From Apirhabdus apintestini (lineage in GTDB: Bacteria; Pseudomonadota; Gammaproteobacteria; Enterobacterales; Enterobacteriaceae), in contig CP138906.1 of the NCBI GenBank assembly GCA_033977085.1, positions 1,860,001-1,924,000 on the forward strand: 64,000 bases of DNA, in the 5' to 3' direction. Positions 20,052 to 31,512 of the stretch are shown in pieces; the stretch's first letter is position 1; each line of letters opens with the position of its first letter. Made by a program: the position numbers and the translations under genes. The notes below the pieces were generated by a model. It saw nothing but the letters and a program-made list of their open reading frames with translations. It made no database searches and was not told the DNA's origin.

Positions 20052-22729
20052 CTAAGGCACCAGCATATTACGGATTACATAGTGTAAAATACCGTCATGC
20101 TGGTAATAGGTCAGTTCATTTGCGGTATCGATGCGGCAGCGGCAATCTATGGTGCGTCGGGTACCATCCGTATCAGTAAGCGTCACGCTCACCGTTGCAC
20201 CGGGCGACAGTTCAGCGAGTCTGGGGATTTCAATACCTTCTTCACCGGTAAGCTTTAAGGTTTTACGATCCACGCCCTGCGGGAATTCCAGGGCAATATT
20301 CCCATGCCGATGAGATTAGAGCGATGAATACGTTCAAAAGATTCAGCTATCACCGCTCGCACGCCAAGCAGCCGCGGCCCCTTCGCCGCCCAGTCGCGGC
20401 TCGATCCTGAACCATATTCTTTACCGGCAATGACTATCAGCGGCGTGGCCTCTTCCTGATAAGCCTTTGCAGCATCATAAATAGACATTATTTTATTTTC
20501 CGGCAATTTGCGCGTCATACCGCCTTCAGTACCCGGCACCATTTCATTACGAATACGAATGTTGGCGAAGGTCCCGCACATCATCACTTCATGGTTTCCG
20601 CGCCGGGAGCCATAGGAGTTAAACTCCTCGCGCGGCACGCCTTGCGACTGAAGATATAGCCCGGCGGGGCTATCGGGTTTAATATTTCCCGCAGGTGAAA
20701 TATGATCCGTTGTTACCGAATCCCCCAGTATCGCCAGTATTCGCGCCTCATGAATATCCTTCACCGGGCGCGGTTCACGCTCCATGTCGTCAAAAAAGGC
20801 GTCTGACGGATGTACGTTGAATCATTCTGCCAGTCGTACGTTTTGGACCCGGCAACCTCAATTGCAGCCCATTCGGGCGTGCCGGTAAAGACCTCCAGCA
20901 TACTCGTTACCAAACATATCGCTGGATACCAGCGCTACGGCCTCGGCGATTTCACGTGCGGACGGCCAGATATCCTTAAGCCACACCGGATTCCCTGCGC
21001 TATCTTTGCCAAGCGGCTCTTTCGCAAGGTTAATCTTCATATTACCGGCCAGCGCATAGGCTACCACCAGCGGCGGCGATGCCAGCCAGTTTGTTTTTAC
21101 CAGCGGATGGATGCGCCCTTCAAAGTTACGGTTCCCGGATAGTACCGCGCCTACGGTAAGGTCACCCTGGCGAATAGCGTCTTCAATCGGCGCGGGTAGC
21201 GGCCCGGAATTACCGATACAGGTTGTGCAACCATAGCCGACTAAATTAAATCCTAGGGCGTCCAGAGCCGGCGTGAGACCTGCTTTCTCCAGGTAATCAG
21301 ACACCACTTTCGATCCTGGCGCCAGAGAAGCTTTACCCACGGCTGACGCTGCAACCCGCGCTCTACGGCTTTTTTAGCCAGTAAACCTGCCGCCATAAGT
21401 ACGCTGGGATTAGAGGTATTGGTGCACGACGTTATCGCAGCAATGGCAACCGCGCCGTCCGGCAGAGCATAGTTTTTCCCCTCAAGGGTATATGGCACCG
21501 GCAAATGCGCTTCGGCCGCAGAGTTAATTGCCAGCTCCAGGCTCGCCTGAAAAGCCTCGGGTACCGCACTAAGCGCTACCCTATCCTGCGGACGTTTGGG
21601 CCCCGCCAGGCTCGCCTCCACATCATTCATATCCAGCGTCAGGGTGCTGGTAAATATCGGTTCATCGCCGCTATTTCGCCACAGCCCCTGAGTCTTGGTA
21701 TACGCTTCCACCAGCGCGATATGCCCGGCATCACGACCGGTTAAACGCATATATTCCAGGGTAACCGCATCTACCGGGAAAAAGCCGCAGGTCGCGCCGT
21801 ATTCCGGTGCCATATTCGCAATGGTTGCGCGATCGGCCAGCGGCAGATCGTCCAGGCCATCGCCGTAAAACTCAACGAATTTGCCAACCACACCGTGCTG
21901 GCGCAGCATTTGCGTCACGGTTAAGACCAGATCCGTTGCGGTAATCCCCTCGCGCAGCTTTCCGGTGAGACGAAAGCCTACCACATCAGGGATGAGCATC
22001 GACACCGGTTGCCCCAGCATCGCTGCTTCTGCCTCAATTCCGCCAACGCCCCATCCCAATACGCCCAGCCCGTTAATCATTGTGGTGTGAGAATCGGTGC
22101 CAACCAGGGTATCGGGCCAGGCAAACCATTCGCTATCAATACATTCACTCCAGACCGTTTTACCGAGATACTCCAGGTTAACCTGATGGCAAATCCCGGT
22201 GCCGGGCGGTACTACGCGAAAACGGCTGAACGCCTGCTGCCCCCAGCGCAGAAAGGCGTAGCGCTCATGGTTACGCGCCATTTCCAGACGCACATTTTCT
22301 TCAAAAGCTTTATCATCGCCAAAACGATCGACGGTCACTGAATGGTCGATAACTAAATCAACCGGCGAGAGCGGATTAACCCGCTCTACTTCTCCGCCGA
22401 GGCGCTTTACCGCCTCGCGCATCGCCGCCAAATCGACAACGGCGGGTACGCCGGTGAAGTCTTGCATCAATACGCGCGCCGGGCGATAGGCAATCTCGCG
22501 AACGGCATGTGCCTTCTCTTGCCAGCCCACCAGCGCATCAATATCTTCACGCGTAACGGATTCTCCGTCCTCCCGAGCTCAGAAGATTTTCCATTAACAC
22601 TTTTAATGACTTGGGAAGCCGGGCAATTTTATCAGGGGCACCCACCGCGCGCGGCAGGCTGTAATAGTGATAGGTCTTATTGTTTACCTGTAACGTGTCC
22701 TTACAGGCGTGGCGTAGGGTTGACGACAT
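20052..22729 (-). pseudogene. acnA: acnA, aconitate hydratase A, at least five frameshifts
   Basis: AcnA isomerises citrate and isocitrate and is the stress-stable aconitase. Ordered pieces match E. coli AcnA from MSSTLRHACKDTLQ to YYQHDGILHYVIRNML. Breaks lie near 22575, 21320, 20890, 20795 and 20300. The [4Fe-4S] cysteine regions (SCTNTSNPS, YGCTTCIGNSGPLP) and SYGSRRGNHEVMM are kept. The longest clean stretch is 21253-22530 (425 codons). The number of breaks makes real loss plausible, though the residues stay conserved. Confidence 0.9.
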
Positions 22730-22866
22730 AGCTCCTCCAGTGCCCAGAAAAAGCGATTACCGGACTTTTCTTCCGGTTTGCTTTTAAAGATAACACAAAA
22801 GGAATGTAACGATTTGATAACAACCCAAAATGCTAAACGCGATATTAACAGGAAAGCCGGCGTTGC

Positions 22867-22962
22867 TTAGCGGCAAAGCAGCCAGATTATTTGAAGCCAG
22901 AACGCCATGGAAACGCTAAAAGCGCCCATCCATGACCAATATTTCATTCGCTGTGTATTCAT
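22867..22962 (-). CDS. ymiC: Small membrane protein YmiC
   Basis: A 31-codon frame, MNTQRMKYWSWMGAFSVSMA followed by a hydrophobic tail ending LLCR. It matches, from memory, the E. coli small membrane protein YmiC (MINTNMKYWSWMGAFSLSM...), which lies between acnA and cysB. One membrane segment. Function unknown. Preserved while nearby acnA is broken. Confidence 0.75.
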   Translation of the reverse strand: MNTQRMKYWSWMGAFSVSMAFWLQIIWLLCR

Positions 22963-23123
22963 GGTTACCACCCGGTTCTTATATTCGAGCCTGGAAATTA
23001 CCCGTTTTTTATTTCCAGCATAAGCGCGCTGGGGCAGAGTAATAATTGCGGTCAAGTTACTTTCCCGCGTGGGCGATCCTGCGCCCCAAATTCCTTGCTT
23101 CTTTCTTTTAAAAGCGCGGCGCA

Positions 23124-23252
23124 TTAACCCCAAAAATGCCAAGCCAATAAGCCAATGACGCACCAGAACAGCGTTGAAACGATAAATACCGTCAACCATG
23201 CTTTACGTTTAATATCAGTACCTGATGGAGGCGCTTCCCTGTTTGATGACAT
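23124..23252 (-). CDS. ymiA: Small membrane protein YmiA
   Basis: A 42-codon frame starting MSSNREAPPSGTDIKRKAWL and ending in one membrane segment, VIGLLAWHFWG. It matches E. coli YmiA (…ELKRKAWLAVFLGSALFW…KVWG) and sits in the same place, between cysB and ymiC. I chose the Met at 23252 over the longer frame start at 23309 because the homology begins there. Function unknown. Confidence 0.78.
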   Translation of the reverse strand: MSSNREAPPSGTDIKRKAWLTVFIVSTLFWCVIGLLAWHFWG

Positions 23253-23480
23253 TGCCGACCTCGCGTCATTGATGTTGCTTATCATTTTCTTCTTACTGAT
23301 TGTTATCATTGATGACCAATGGGATAAATCCTAAATAAACTGTGTGTGAAAAGCCAGAGTCTTTACGCACATTTTCGCGTAATTAATTCAATCTTTTGAC
23401 ATGAAATAAATTATTGAGGGTCCGGATTTGCGGTGTTGATAATTATTATCTATGGCGGCCAAAGTTAGCAAAGCCCCAAT

Positions 23481-23510
23481 AAAAAAGCCTGTGTTCCGCT
23501 ACAGGCTTTT
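23481..23510 (-). terminator. Rho-independent terminator of cysB
   Basis: On the minus strand AAGCCTGT-N8-ACAGGCTT followed by TTTT, about 50 bp after the cysB stop. Confidence 0.85.
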
Positions 23511-23557
23511 CACTCGAAATAAACCCCATCTGGCCATGGAATATCGAACCGAATGCG

Positions 23558-24531
23558 CTATTTTGCCGGTAATTTGATATCGCGAAACATCATTTCTATC
23601 TCATCATTAGACCGTAAGGCCACAGCGGTATCCACGACATCGCGAGTAAGATGGGGGCGAATCGGTGAATAAAATCATACATATAGCTACGGAGAAACGT
23701 GCTGCGACGAAAACCAATTTTAGTCGTGCTATGACTAAAGATGGGGCCAGCATCGATGCGTATAAGGTCGGGGTCGGATACCGGATCTACCGCCATACTG
23801 GCGATGACGCCTACCCCTAACCCCAGCCGCACATACGTCTTAATGACATCGGCATCCGTGGCTGTAAAAACAATATGCGGCGCCAGGCCCGCGCGATTAA
23901 ACGCCGTATCCAGCTCAGAACGCCCGGTAAATCCAAAGGTATAAGTCACAATTGGGTACTCGGCCAGTTCCTCAATAGTTACCTGTTCCCGCTGCGCCAG
24001 AGGATGATCGGGAAGTACTACCACGGCCCGATTCCAGTGATAGCACGGGAGCATAATTAAATCATCATAGAGATGAAGCGCTTCCGTTGCGATGGCGAAA
24101 TCCGCATTTCCTTTTGAAACCGCTTCGGCGATTTGCGTTGGGGAGCCCTGATGCATATGGAGCGATACGCGCGGATAGCGCTCAATGAATCCCTTAATCA
24201 CGTGCGGCAGCGCATAGCGCGCCTGTGTATGGGTGGTGGCGACATACAGCGATCCCCGGTCAGGCCAGGTATGCTCACCGGCAACGGCTTTAATCGCATC
24301 GACTTTCGAAAGAACCTCCCTGGCAATGCGAATAATTTCTTCTCCCGCCGGTGTAACCTGGGTTAAGTGTTTACCGCTACGGGCAAAAATCTGTACGCCA
24401 AGCTCATCTTCGAGCATCCGTACCTGCTTACTTATCCCGGGCTGAGAGGTATAAAGCCCTTCCGCGGTAGAGGATACATTAAGGTTGTGATTAACTACCT
24501 CAACGATATAGCGAAGCTGTTGCAATTTCAT
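23558..24531 (-). pseudogene. cysB: cysB, cysteine regulon activator, C-terminal frameshift
   Basis: CysB is a LysR-type activator of sulfate assimilation and cysteine synthesis, responding to N-acetylserine. The first 292 codons are clean: an N-terminal winged HTH (TAEGLYTSQPGISKQVRMLE) and the periplasmic-binding-like effector domain. At a 5-base run (23653-23657, six expected) the frame is lost, giving an abnormal end. With one base added it reads HLTRDVVDTAVALRSNDEIE and reaches TAG at 23558, exactly 324 aa as in E. coli. Even uncorrected, only about 30 C-terminal residues change. Confidence 0.92.
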
Positions 24532-24893
24532 GAATCACCACTTAATACAAAATTATGTGCGTAACGCTATATATGCTGGTAACGCGGTGCGGGAATTCAC
24601 TATATCACTTATATCTATTTTGTATAGAAGCTAATAGAAAAGCCAACTGAGTTATATGTCCCACGATGCCATAGCCACCGCGCTAAAAGGCGCAATTATT
24701 CAGGTACAACAAAGCTGCCAATAATATTTTTATATGATAATGGGTTAATGCTATTACCAGAAAAATCACCGGAGGAATACTGCTATTATTCCTTTCAAAT
24801 ATTCATAGCATGCCCAGAATATAAAGATTTTCTTGCGACAACCTTGTATTCATTATTCTACTTCTTTTTATTACGTATACCGGAGCAGACAGT
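24532..24893. other. cysB-topA intergenic region
   Basis: About 360 bp, AT-rich. Holds the promoter-proximal region of cysB (minus) and the 3' end of topA. No gene or RNA seen. Confidence 0.5.
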
Positions 24894-24919
24894 AAAAAGC
24901 CGGGATATCCCGGCTTTTT
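24894..24919 (-). terminator. Terminator of topA, perfect palindrome
   Basis: AAAAAGCCGGGATATCCCGGCTTTTT is a perfect inverted repeat just after the topA stop. T runs on both strands mean it could work in both directions. Confidence 0.88.
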
Positions 24920-24937
24920 ATGCATAACACTTTGACG

Positions 24938-27535
24938 TTATTTTTTCCCTTCAACCCATTTTCCGTCGATAAAGAAAGCAGACCAGCCGGTTGCCTTCCC
25001 TTCTTTTTCCGCCGAGACGTATTGCTGCTTCGTTTTGCGGCTGAAACGCACAATAGTCGGATTACCTTCAGGGTCCTGCTGCGGCGCATCCGCCAGATAG
25101 CGCAACTTCTCCGGTAGGCGATCGCGAAATCTGTGCAGTTCTTCCACTTTCGGCGCACGGGTTTCACGCGATTTAGGGAATGTGTTCGCCGCAAGGAAAA
25201 TGCCTGCCGCGCCGTCGCGCAGGACAAAATAGGCGTCGGATTTCTCACACGGGAGTTCCGGTAGCGGTACCGGTTCTTCTTTTGGCGGTGCCACTTCACC
25301 ATTACGCAAAATTTTACGGGTGTTTTTGCACGCCTCATTGGTGCAGCCCATATATTTCCCAAAGCGGCCCACTTTGAGATGCATCTCCGCACCGCACTTG
25401 TCACATTCCACTATCGGGCCATCATAGCCCTTAATGCGGAATTCCCCTGCTTCAATTTCATAACCGTCACAGGTTGGATTATTGCCGCAAACGTGTAGTT
25501 TACGTTTTGGGTCAATGAGATAGCTATCCATGGCGGTACCGCACTTCGCACAGCGGCGCTTAGCGCGCAGCGCATTAGTTTCCGCGTCATCGCCTTCCAG
25601 TACGTTAAGCACTTCGTTTTCCGGCACCAAATTGATCGTCGTTTTACAGCGTTCCTTCGGCGCCAGCGCATAGCCAGAGCAACCCAAAAGACACCGGTGC
25701 TGGCGGTGCGAATCCCCATCTTACGGCCACACGTCGGGCAATCGATACTGGTCAGCACCATTTGGTTTGGACGCATTCCGCCTTCTTCGGGATCTTTGCT
25801 GGCAGTATCCAGTTGCTGGCTAAAATCTGCAAAGAAGCTGTCCAGCACGCTACGCCAGGCTTTCTCATGCTTCGCTACGCCGTCAAGGCTATCTTCCATC
25901 TGCGCGGTGAAGTCATAATTCATCGAGCTCGCGGAAATTTTCTTCCAGGCGATCGGTTACGATCTCACCCATTTTTTCCGCATAGAAACGGCGGTTTTCT
26001 ACATGGACATAGCCACGATCCTGAATGGTTGAGATGATAGAAGCATAGGTTGAAGGGCGTCCAATGCCGCGTTTTTCAAGCTCTTTAACCAGAGATGCCT
26101 CACTAAAACGCGCCGGCGGCTTAGTAAAATGCTGAGCTGGCAGCAAAGCGACCAGCGACAGTGCATCACCCTTGTTTACCGCTGGCAAAGTACGATCCTC
26201 ATCGCCTTTACGCAGTGCGGGCATCACTTTTGTCCAGCCATCAAAACGCAGCGTTCGTCCCCGCGCCTTGAGGCGGAAATCACCGGCCACCACGGTAAGC
26301 GTTGTCGAATCATACTTCGCCGGGGTCATCTGACAAGCGACAAACTGACGCCAAATAAGCTGATACAGCTTTTGAGCATCGGCTTCCATGTCTTTTAATG
26401 TGTCAGCCAGCACGCTGACATCGGAGGGACGAATCGCTTCGTGAGCCTCCTGTGAATTATCTTTACTCGCGTACTGATTTGCGGCCTCTGGCAGATATTT
26501 AACGCCAAAATTATCTTTTATATAGTCACGCGCCATCGTCAGCGCATCTTGACTCAGATTCGTCGAATCGGTACGCATATAGGTAATATGGCCGGCTTCA
26601 TAAAGACGCTGCGCTAACATCATCGTCTTTTTCACGCCAAATCCCATACGGGTACTGGCCGCCTGCTGCAGCGTTGAAGTAATAAACGGCGCGCCAGGTT
26701 TGCTACTGGTGGGTTTATCTTCACGCTCCTGAATGCTGTAGCGCGCCTTTTCAAGCAGCGATACGGCCGCGTGGGTTTCATCGCGCGTTACCGGTCTGAA
26801 CGGCTTATCATGACGATGCGTAACCTGCACTGAGAGTGCTTCACCGCCGGGCGTCGTCAAATCAGCATCGATTTCCCAATATTCCTCAGGAACAAACGCT
26901 TTAATTTCCCGCTCACGTTCAACAACCAGACGCACGGCCACTGACTGTACGCGCCCGGCAGAAAGGCCACGCGCAATTTTCTTCCACAGTAGCGGCGAAA
27001 CCATATAGCCAACCACGCGGTCCATAAAGCGCCGTGCCTGCTGCGCATTCACGCGATCGAGATTCAGTTCACCCGGCTTTTCAAATGCCTGGCGAATCGC
27101 ATTCTTGGTAATCTCATTAAAAACGACCCGGCTATAGCGTTTGTCATCCCCGCCGATGACTTCACGTAAATGCCAGGCAATAGCCTCTCCTTCGCGATCA
27201 AGGTCGGTTGCGAGATAGATGTGATCGGCTTTTTCCGCCAGCGATTTTAGCTCCGCGACAACCTTCTCTTTACCGGGCAATATCTCATAGTGAGCGTCCC
27301 AGTTATGCCATGGGTCAATCCCCATACGGTTAACCAACGCGCTGCGCTCATCTTTTTTAACCTTTTTTGTCGTCTTTGTGGAGGCAGAGTCAGCGCTCTT
27401 CTTCTGCGTTGAGCCACTGGTTGGCAGATCGCGGATATGCCCTACGCTGGATTTCACCACATAGTCGCTACCGAGATATTTGTTAATCGTTTTGGCTTTT
27501 GCCGGTGACTCCACGATAACCAGAGCTTTACCCAT
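24938..27535 (-). pseudogene. topA: topA, DNA topoisomerase I, two single-base shifts
   Basis: TopA relaxes negative supercoils and is essential or nearly so. Start is MGKALVIVESPAKAKTINKY at 27535 (an ATG six bases upstream is also in frame). The TOPRIM motifs (ESPAKAKTI, DLDREGEAIAWH), the active-site Tyr in YMRTDSTNLS and three C-terminal Cys4 zinc ribbons (CPTCGRK, CAKCGTAM, CDKCGAEM) are all readable. The frame breaks near 25922 (one extra base before MNYDFTAQ) and at a T4 run near 25688 (T5 expected in GVFLGCSGY). If both breaks were real the protein would lose its zinc region; for this gene an artefact is more likely. Confidence 0.93.
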
Positions 27536-27541
27536 ATTCAC

Positions 27542-27916
27542 CTTTACCTAATTTTGTTTCATCCAGGAATACGCCATTTATCATCCCCTCGCGACTGACA
27601 ATGCGTTTTATATTGCAGCAGCAGGAATGAAGATCAACCCTGTCGCCCAATAAATCCAGTGTCATCCTTAGCGCGCTGCGGGAACTGACGCCGTGCATCA
27701 GTGCGCAACAGCAAGGCGGAGATTTGCCTGAATGTCAAGAAATTCTATCGCCCACTATGCGAAAGCGCACACTGTACCTGATAAAATTTGATACGCAACT
27801 TTATTAGCATGCAATACGACATAGTGCTAATGCCGCCGCCGCGGTCATTCTATGATGTTATTTGCGCTTTTTAGAGACGCAGGCGTAAACTACGCACAAA
27901 TTGTGAGGAGAATACT
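27542..27916. other. topA-yciN divergent intergenic region
   Basis: About 375 bp between the divergent topA and yciN starts. E. coli topA has several promoters here. A ribosome binding site GTGAGGAG precedes yciN. I did not identify promoter boxes with confidence. Confidence 0.5.
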
Positions 27917-28168
27917 ATGCTAAATGAGACTCAACCCGTAGATCGCAATACCTTACTGGCTGAAGCGAATAAAATTATCCGCGAACATGAGGATTATATT
28001 GCCGGTATGCAGGCAACGGACGTCGTTCAACAAAATGGTATCCTGGTTTTCCGGGGCGAATATTTTCTTGATGAGCAGGGTTTACCTACCCTAAAAAGTA
28101 CCGCGGCTTTTAATATGTTTAAACACGTCACTCATTTATTATCTGAAAAATATCATCTCGCAGAATAA
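27917..28168 (+). CDS. yciN: YciN family protein
   Basis: A small cytoplasmic protein of unknown function, 83 aa, the same length as E. coli YciN, with NKIIREHEDYIAGM, YFLDEQGLPTLKST and AFNMFKHVTHLLSEKYHL conserved. Lies between topA and sohB as in E. coli. Intact. Confidence 0.93.
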   Translation: MLNETQPVDRNTLLAEANKIIREHEDYIAGMQATDVVQQNGILVFRGEYFLDEQGLPTLKSTAAFNMFKHVTHLLSEKYHLAE

Positions 28169-28780
28169 TCATATGCGGTTAATTTACGGGCATCGGCCGG
28201 GCGCTCATAGCTGAGAAAGCATATATCTCCCGCCCGGCTTTTCTTCCCGAGGTTTTTGCCCAGTGACAAACTATTTTGGCCCTGAATTAAGCAGCAATAA
28301 GCGAGATTTCCCCTGAAAGAGAATTAACGGACGCGTTTAACGCCTGAGCCTTTAATCTATTTCATTAATCACCGATCGGGCCAGGCAGAATTCGTTAATA
28401 TCCCGCAGCTGATATTTTGCCAGGCCAGAATTAATCGCCTAACGCTGGCAGAGGTTTCGAATACTGACATAGCATCAGGCCAAGCCATAAGGCACCTACC
28501 TTCCTTAGTTACGCAAAAATTAATCCCGGAGCGGAGCGCTGGGTGAATTTACAATCTCATAAATAAATGCGGAGATTATTTACGACGGCAGCGTACGGAA
28601 ATGATATTAATTTACACAATCGCCTTCATGATGAAAACTCCGGTAAATAACGCGGATTATTGATAACTGCGGCAGGCGTGATTTACGCACGCCTACCGCG
28701 GTTCTTCAGCAATAATATGTACCTGCGATCGTGGTTTTTAGCTCTTAAACACCCATACAAAACGTGTTCGGCAAAGCCGC
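28169..28780. other. Gene-free stretch between yciN and sohB
   Basis: About 610 bp. In E. coli this spacer is far shorter. No conserved frame on either strand and no strong hairpin; probably eroded DNA. Confidence 0.5.
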
Positions 28781-29828
28781 TTACGGCATTGGGCGTTCGC
28801 CGCGCTGCCACCAGCGCAAAAGAAGGCGATCGGCGCCTTCTGTCGCTCCCTGAGTGAAGCGTTCAATCATTTTTTACGCTGTAGATAGCGCACACTGACG
28901 ACGTCATAGCGCTGTAATCGCTCAATTAACCAGTCATCACTGGTTGTTGTCTCATCAATAAGCCCCTTTTCAAGCGCCTGAGTACCGTACCAGTATTCTC
29001 CGGTAGCCACCGCTTCTACATCCAGCGACGGGCGCATATCATGCACAAACGCTTTGAACAATTGATGGGTGTCGTTCAGGTTTTCCCGGAACTTCTCTCT
29101 CCCTTCCGGCGTGTTCTCGCCAAACAGTGTTAGCGTTCTCTTATACGCTCCGGCGGTATGCAGCTCTACATCAATATCATTTCGCTTCAGCAGTCGGTGA
29201 AAGTTTGGTACCTGCGCCACAACGCCGATGGAACCAATAATAGCGAACGGTGCAGCCACAATTCGACTGGCAACGCAGGCCATCATATAACCACCGCTCG
29301 CAGCAACTTTATCAACGGCAACGGTAAGAGAGATGTTTCTGGCCCGCAGGCGCTGTAATTGCGATGCCGCCAACCCATACCCATGGACAACGCCGCCCGG
29401 GCTTTCCAGCCTTAACAGAACCTCATCCTGTGGTTTAACCACGGCCAGTACCGCAGTTATCTCTTCACGCAACCCGGCTACCTCGTGCGCATCCATACTC
29501 CCTTTGAAATCGAGCACATACAGGGTAGATTTCCCCGTATTTTGCACGGCTTCTTTTTTAGCTTTCGCTTTTGCCGCTTTCGCCTCTTGTTTCTGCCGTT
29601 GCTTTAGCGCTTTAGCCCGAGCCTTTTGCTGATATTCATCCAGAAGAGCATGCTCAAGCGTTTCCCGCATCTCTTCATATTGCTCATTCAGGCGCATAAT
29701 GTGTAGCTCACCGCGCTGTGCTTTTTACGGCGGGCGACATTCGTCACAATCATAACTACCGCACCGATAGCCACTACCACAGTGACAACTCGCGCCAAAA
29801 ACAGGCCGTATTCGATTATCAAATTCAC
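28781..29828 (-). pseudogene. sohB: sohB, S49-family inner-membrane peptidase, two frameshifts
   Basis: SohB is a signal-peptide-peptidase-like serine protease. The central 276 codons (28867-29697) are open and hold the nucleophile region VAASGGYMMAC and GSIGVVAQVPN. The N-terminus, with membrane segment and NVARRKK, is in another frame joined near 29720. A GTG at 29828 (VNLIIEYGLFLARVV) is the likely start. Near the C-terminus the frame ends early at KK-stop (28867); one base restores LIERFTQGATEGADRLLLRW and a TAA at 28781-28783. Confidence 0.88.
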
Positions 29829-30077
29829 GTTTGGGTCCTATGACGTTGGTGTTTCAAAGCTTTATTGTAACGTTCAACGTTAGATGCGCCCATCAGAAAG
29901 ACGGCGAAGGTTTGATAAAGAGTCAAATATTTACAAAATGTTAACCCTGCCGGGGACAGGCAATACTCCGATTGAAACACCCTGCAAAATCAGGCATAAA
30001 AACTTAATAACGTAATGAATATTCAGCAATCTCATAATTCGTTGATTGACAGCCCCTAAATTAGACAGGAGCCGCCC

Positions 30078-30840
30078 GTGTTGCATTACCAACCTAAATC
30101 CACATTACTGGATAACCGTATTATCCTGGTCACTGGTGCCAGTGATGGCATTGGCCGTGAAGCGGCGATAACCTACGCCCGTTACGGTGCCAGTGTCATT
30201 CTCCTTGGACGTAACGAAGAGAAGCTTCACGCCGTTATAGAGGAAATAACGAAAATCGGGGGAACCTCGCGCGCGGATTTGTTCTGGATTATGACAGTGC
30301 CGATGCCGCTGCCTGCCAGCGCCTGGGCGAACAACTCGCCGCTGCCGTTCCGCGTCTTGACGGTGTGCTCCATAACGCCGGCGCGTTGGGTGATATCGCC
30401 CCTATGATCCAGCAAAAACCCGAGGTATGGGCTCAGGTTATGCATATCAATGTCAATGTCACATTCTGGCTGACACAGGCGCTCCTGCCGCTGCTGTTAA
30501 AATCTGAAGCCGTATCCCTGGTCTTTACCAGTTCCAGCGTTGGCCATCAGGGGCGCGCAGGCTGGGGGCATATTCTGTCTCAAAATTTGCAACGGAAGGG
30601 ATGATGCAGGTACTGGCCGACGAATATCGCCACAAAAATTTGCGCGTCAATACAGTAAATCCTGGCGGGACGCGAACTAAAATGCGCGCCAGTGCGTTTC
30701 CCTCTGAAGATCCTCATCGCCTTAAAACACCACAAGAGTTGATGCCTCTCTATCTCTGGCTTATGGGTGACGACAGTCGACGTAAAACGGGTATGTGTTT
30801 TGACGCTCAGCCGCACCGTAAGCCAGGCATAGCCGAATGA
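30078..30840 (+). pseudogene. yciK: yciK, short-chain dehydrogenase, frameshifted
   Basis: SDR-family putative oxidoreductase. It starts GTG-LHYQPKSTLLDNRIIL, with the cofactor motif TGASDGIGRE and LLGRNEEKLH. Breaks lie near 30265 and near 30570, around the expected catalytic Tyr-Lys region (HILSQNLQRKG in place of YxxSKFATEG). The last part, MMQVLADEYRHKNLRVNTVN to PHRKPGIAE, is intact and its TGA overlaps the btuR ATG. Substrate unknown. Confidence 0.88.
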
Positions 30841-31427
30841 ACGATCGGCGCCATAAAGAACGCCAGCAGCGGCTTAAACAGGAAGTTGATGCGCGTATTG
30901 CTGCTGCTAGTCAGGAGCGAGGGCTGCTGATGGTGTTTACCGGCAACGGTAAGGGCAAAACCACCGCCGCTTTCGGTACGGTGACGCGCGCCGTAGGCCA
31001 TGGTTTAAAAGCCGGCGTTATTCAGTTTATTAAGGGCTCCTGGCCCAATGGAGAACGGCAGTTACTGGAGCCCGCAGGAGTAGAGTTCCAAACGATGGCG
31101 ACGGGGTTCACCTGGGAGACACAAAACCGTGAAACGGACACTACCGCCTGCATGGAAACCTGGCAACACGCCAGGCGGATGTTATCCAGCGCCGAGCTTA
31201 GCCTTGTAGTGCTGGATGAAATTACCTACATGATAACCTATGGTTATTTGCCGCTGGAAACACTGACGCAGGCGCTCAACGTCCGTCCGGCACATCAAAG
31301 CGTTATTCTTACCGGGCGAGGCTGTCATCGCTCCCTGCTTGAAATGGCCGATACTGTCAGTGAGATAAGGCCGGTTAAACACGCCTTCGATGCCGGTATT
31401 AAAGCTCAGCGGGGCATCGATTATTAA
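30837..31427 (+). CDS. btuR: Cob(I)yrinic acid a,c-diamide adenosyltransferase
   Basis: BtuR/CobO adenosylates corrinoids using ATP. The product is 196 aa, equal to E. coli, with P-loop GNGKGKTT, the VIQFIKGSWPNGE and VVLDEITYM segments, and the end HAFDAGIKAQRGIDY. It starts inside the yciK stop (ATGA), so the two are coupled. Intact. Confidence 0.96.
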   Translation: MNDRRHKERQQRLKQEVDARIAAASQERGLLMVFTGNGKGKTTAAFGTVTRAVGHGLKAGVIQFIKGSWPNGERQLLEPAGVEFQTMATGFTWETQNRETDTTACMETWQHARRMLSSAELSLVVLDEITYMITYGYLPLETLTQALNVRPAHQSVILTGRGCHRSLLEMADTVSEIRPVKHAFDAGIKAQRGIDY

Positions 31428-31447
31428 AAAGCCCGCGTACAGCGGGC
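31426..31447 (-). terminator. Terminator downstream of rluB
   Basis: On the minus strand GCCCGC-N5-GCGGGC followed by TTTTTAAT. It lies between the convergent btuR and rluB stops; the T run favours the rluB direction. Confidence 0.75.
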
Positions 31448-31512
31448 AAATCAAAATAGTCATGGGGCCACGATACCGGGCAACTATCCCTAAAATCGGG
31501 ATTACCTGTAAC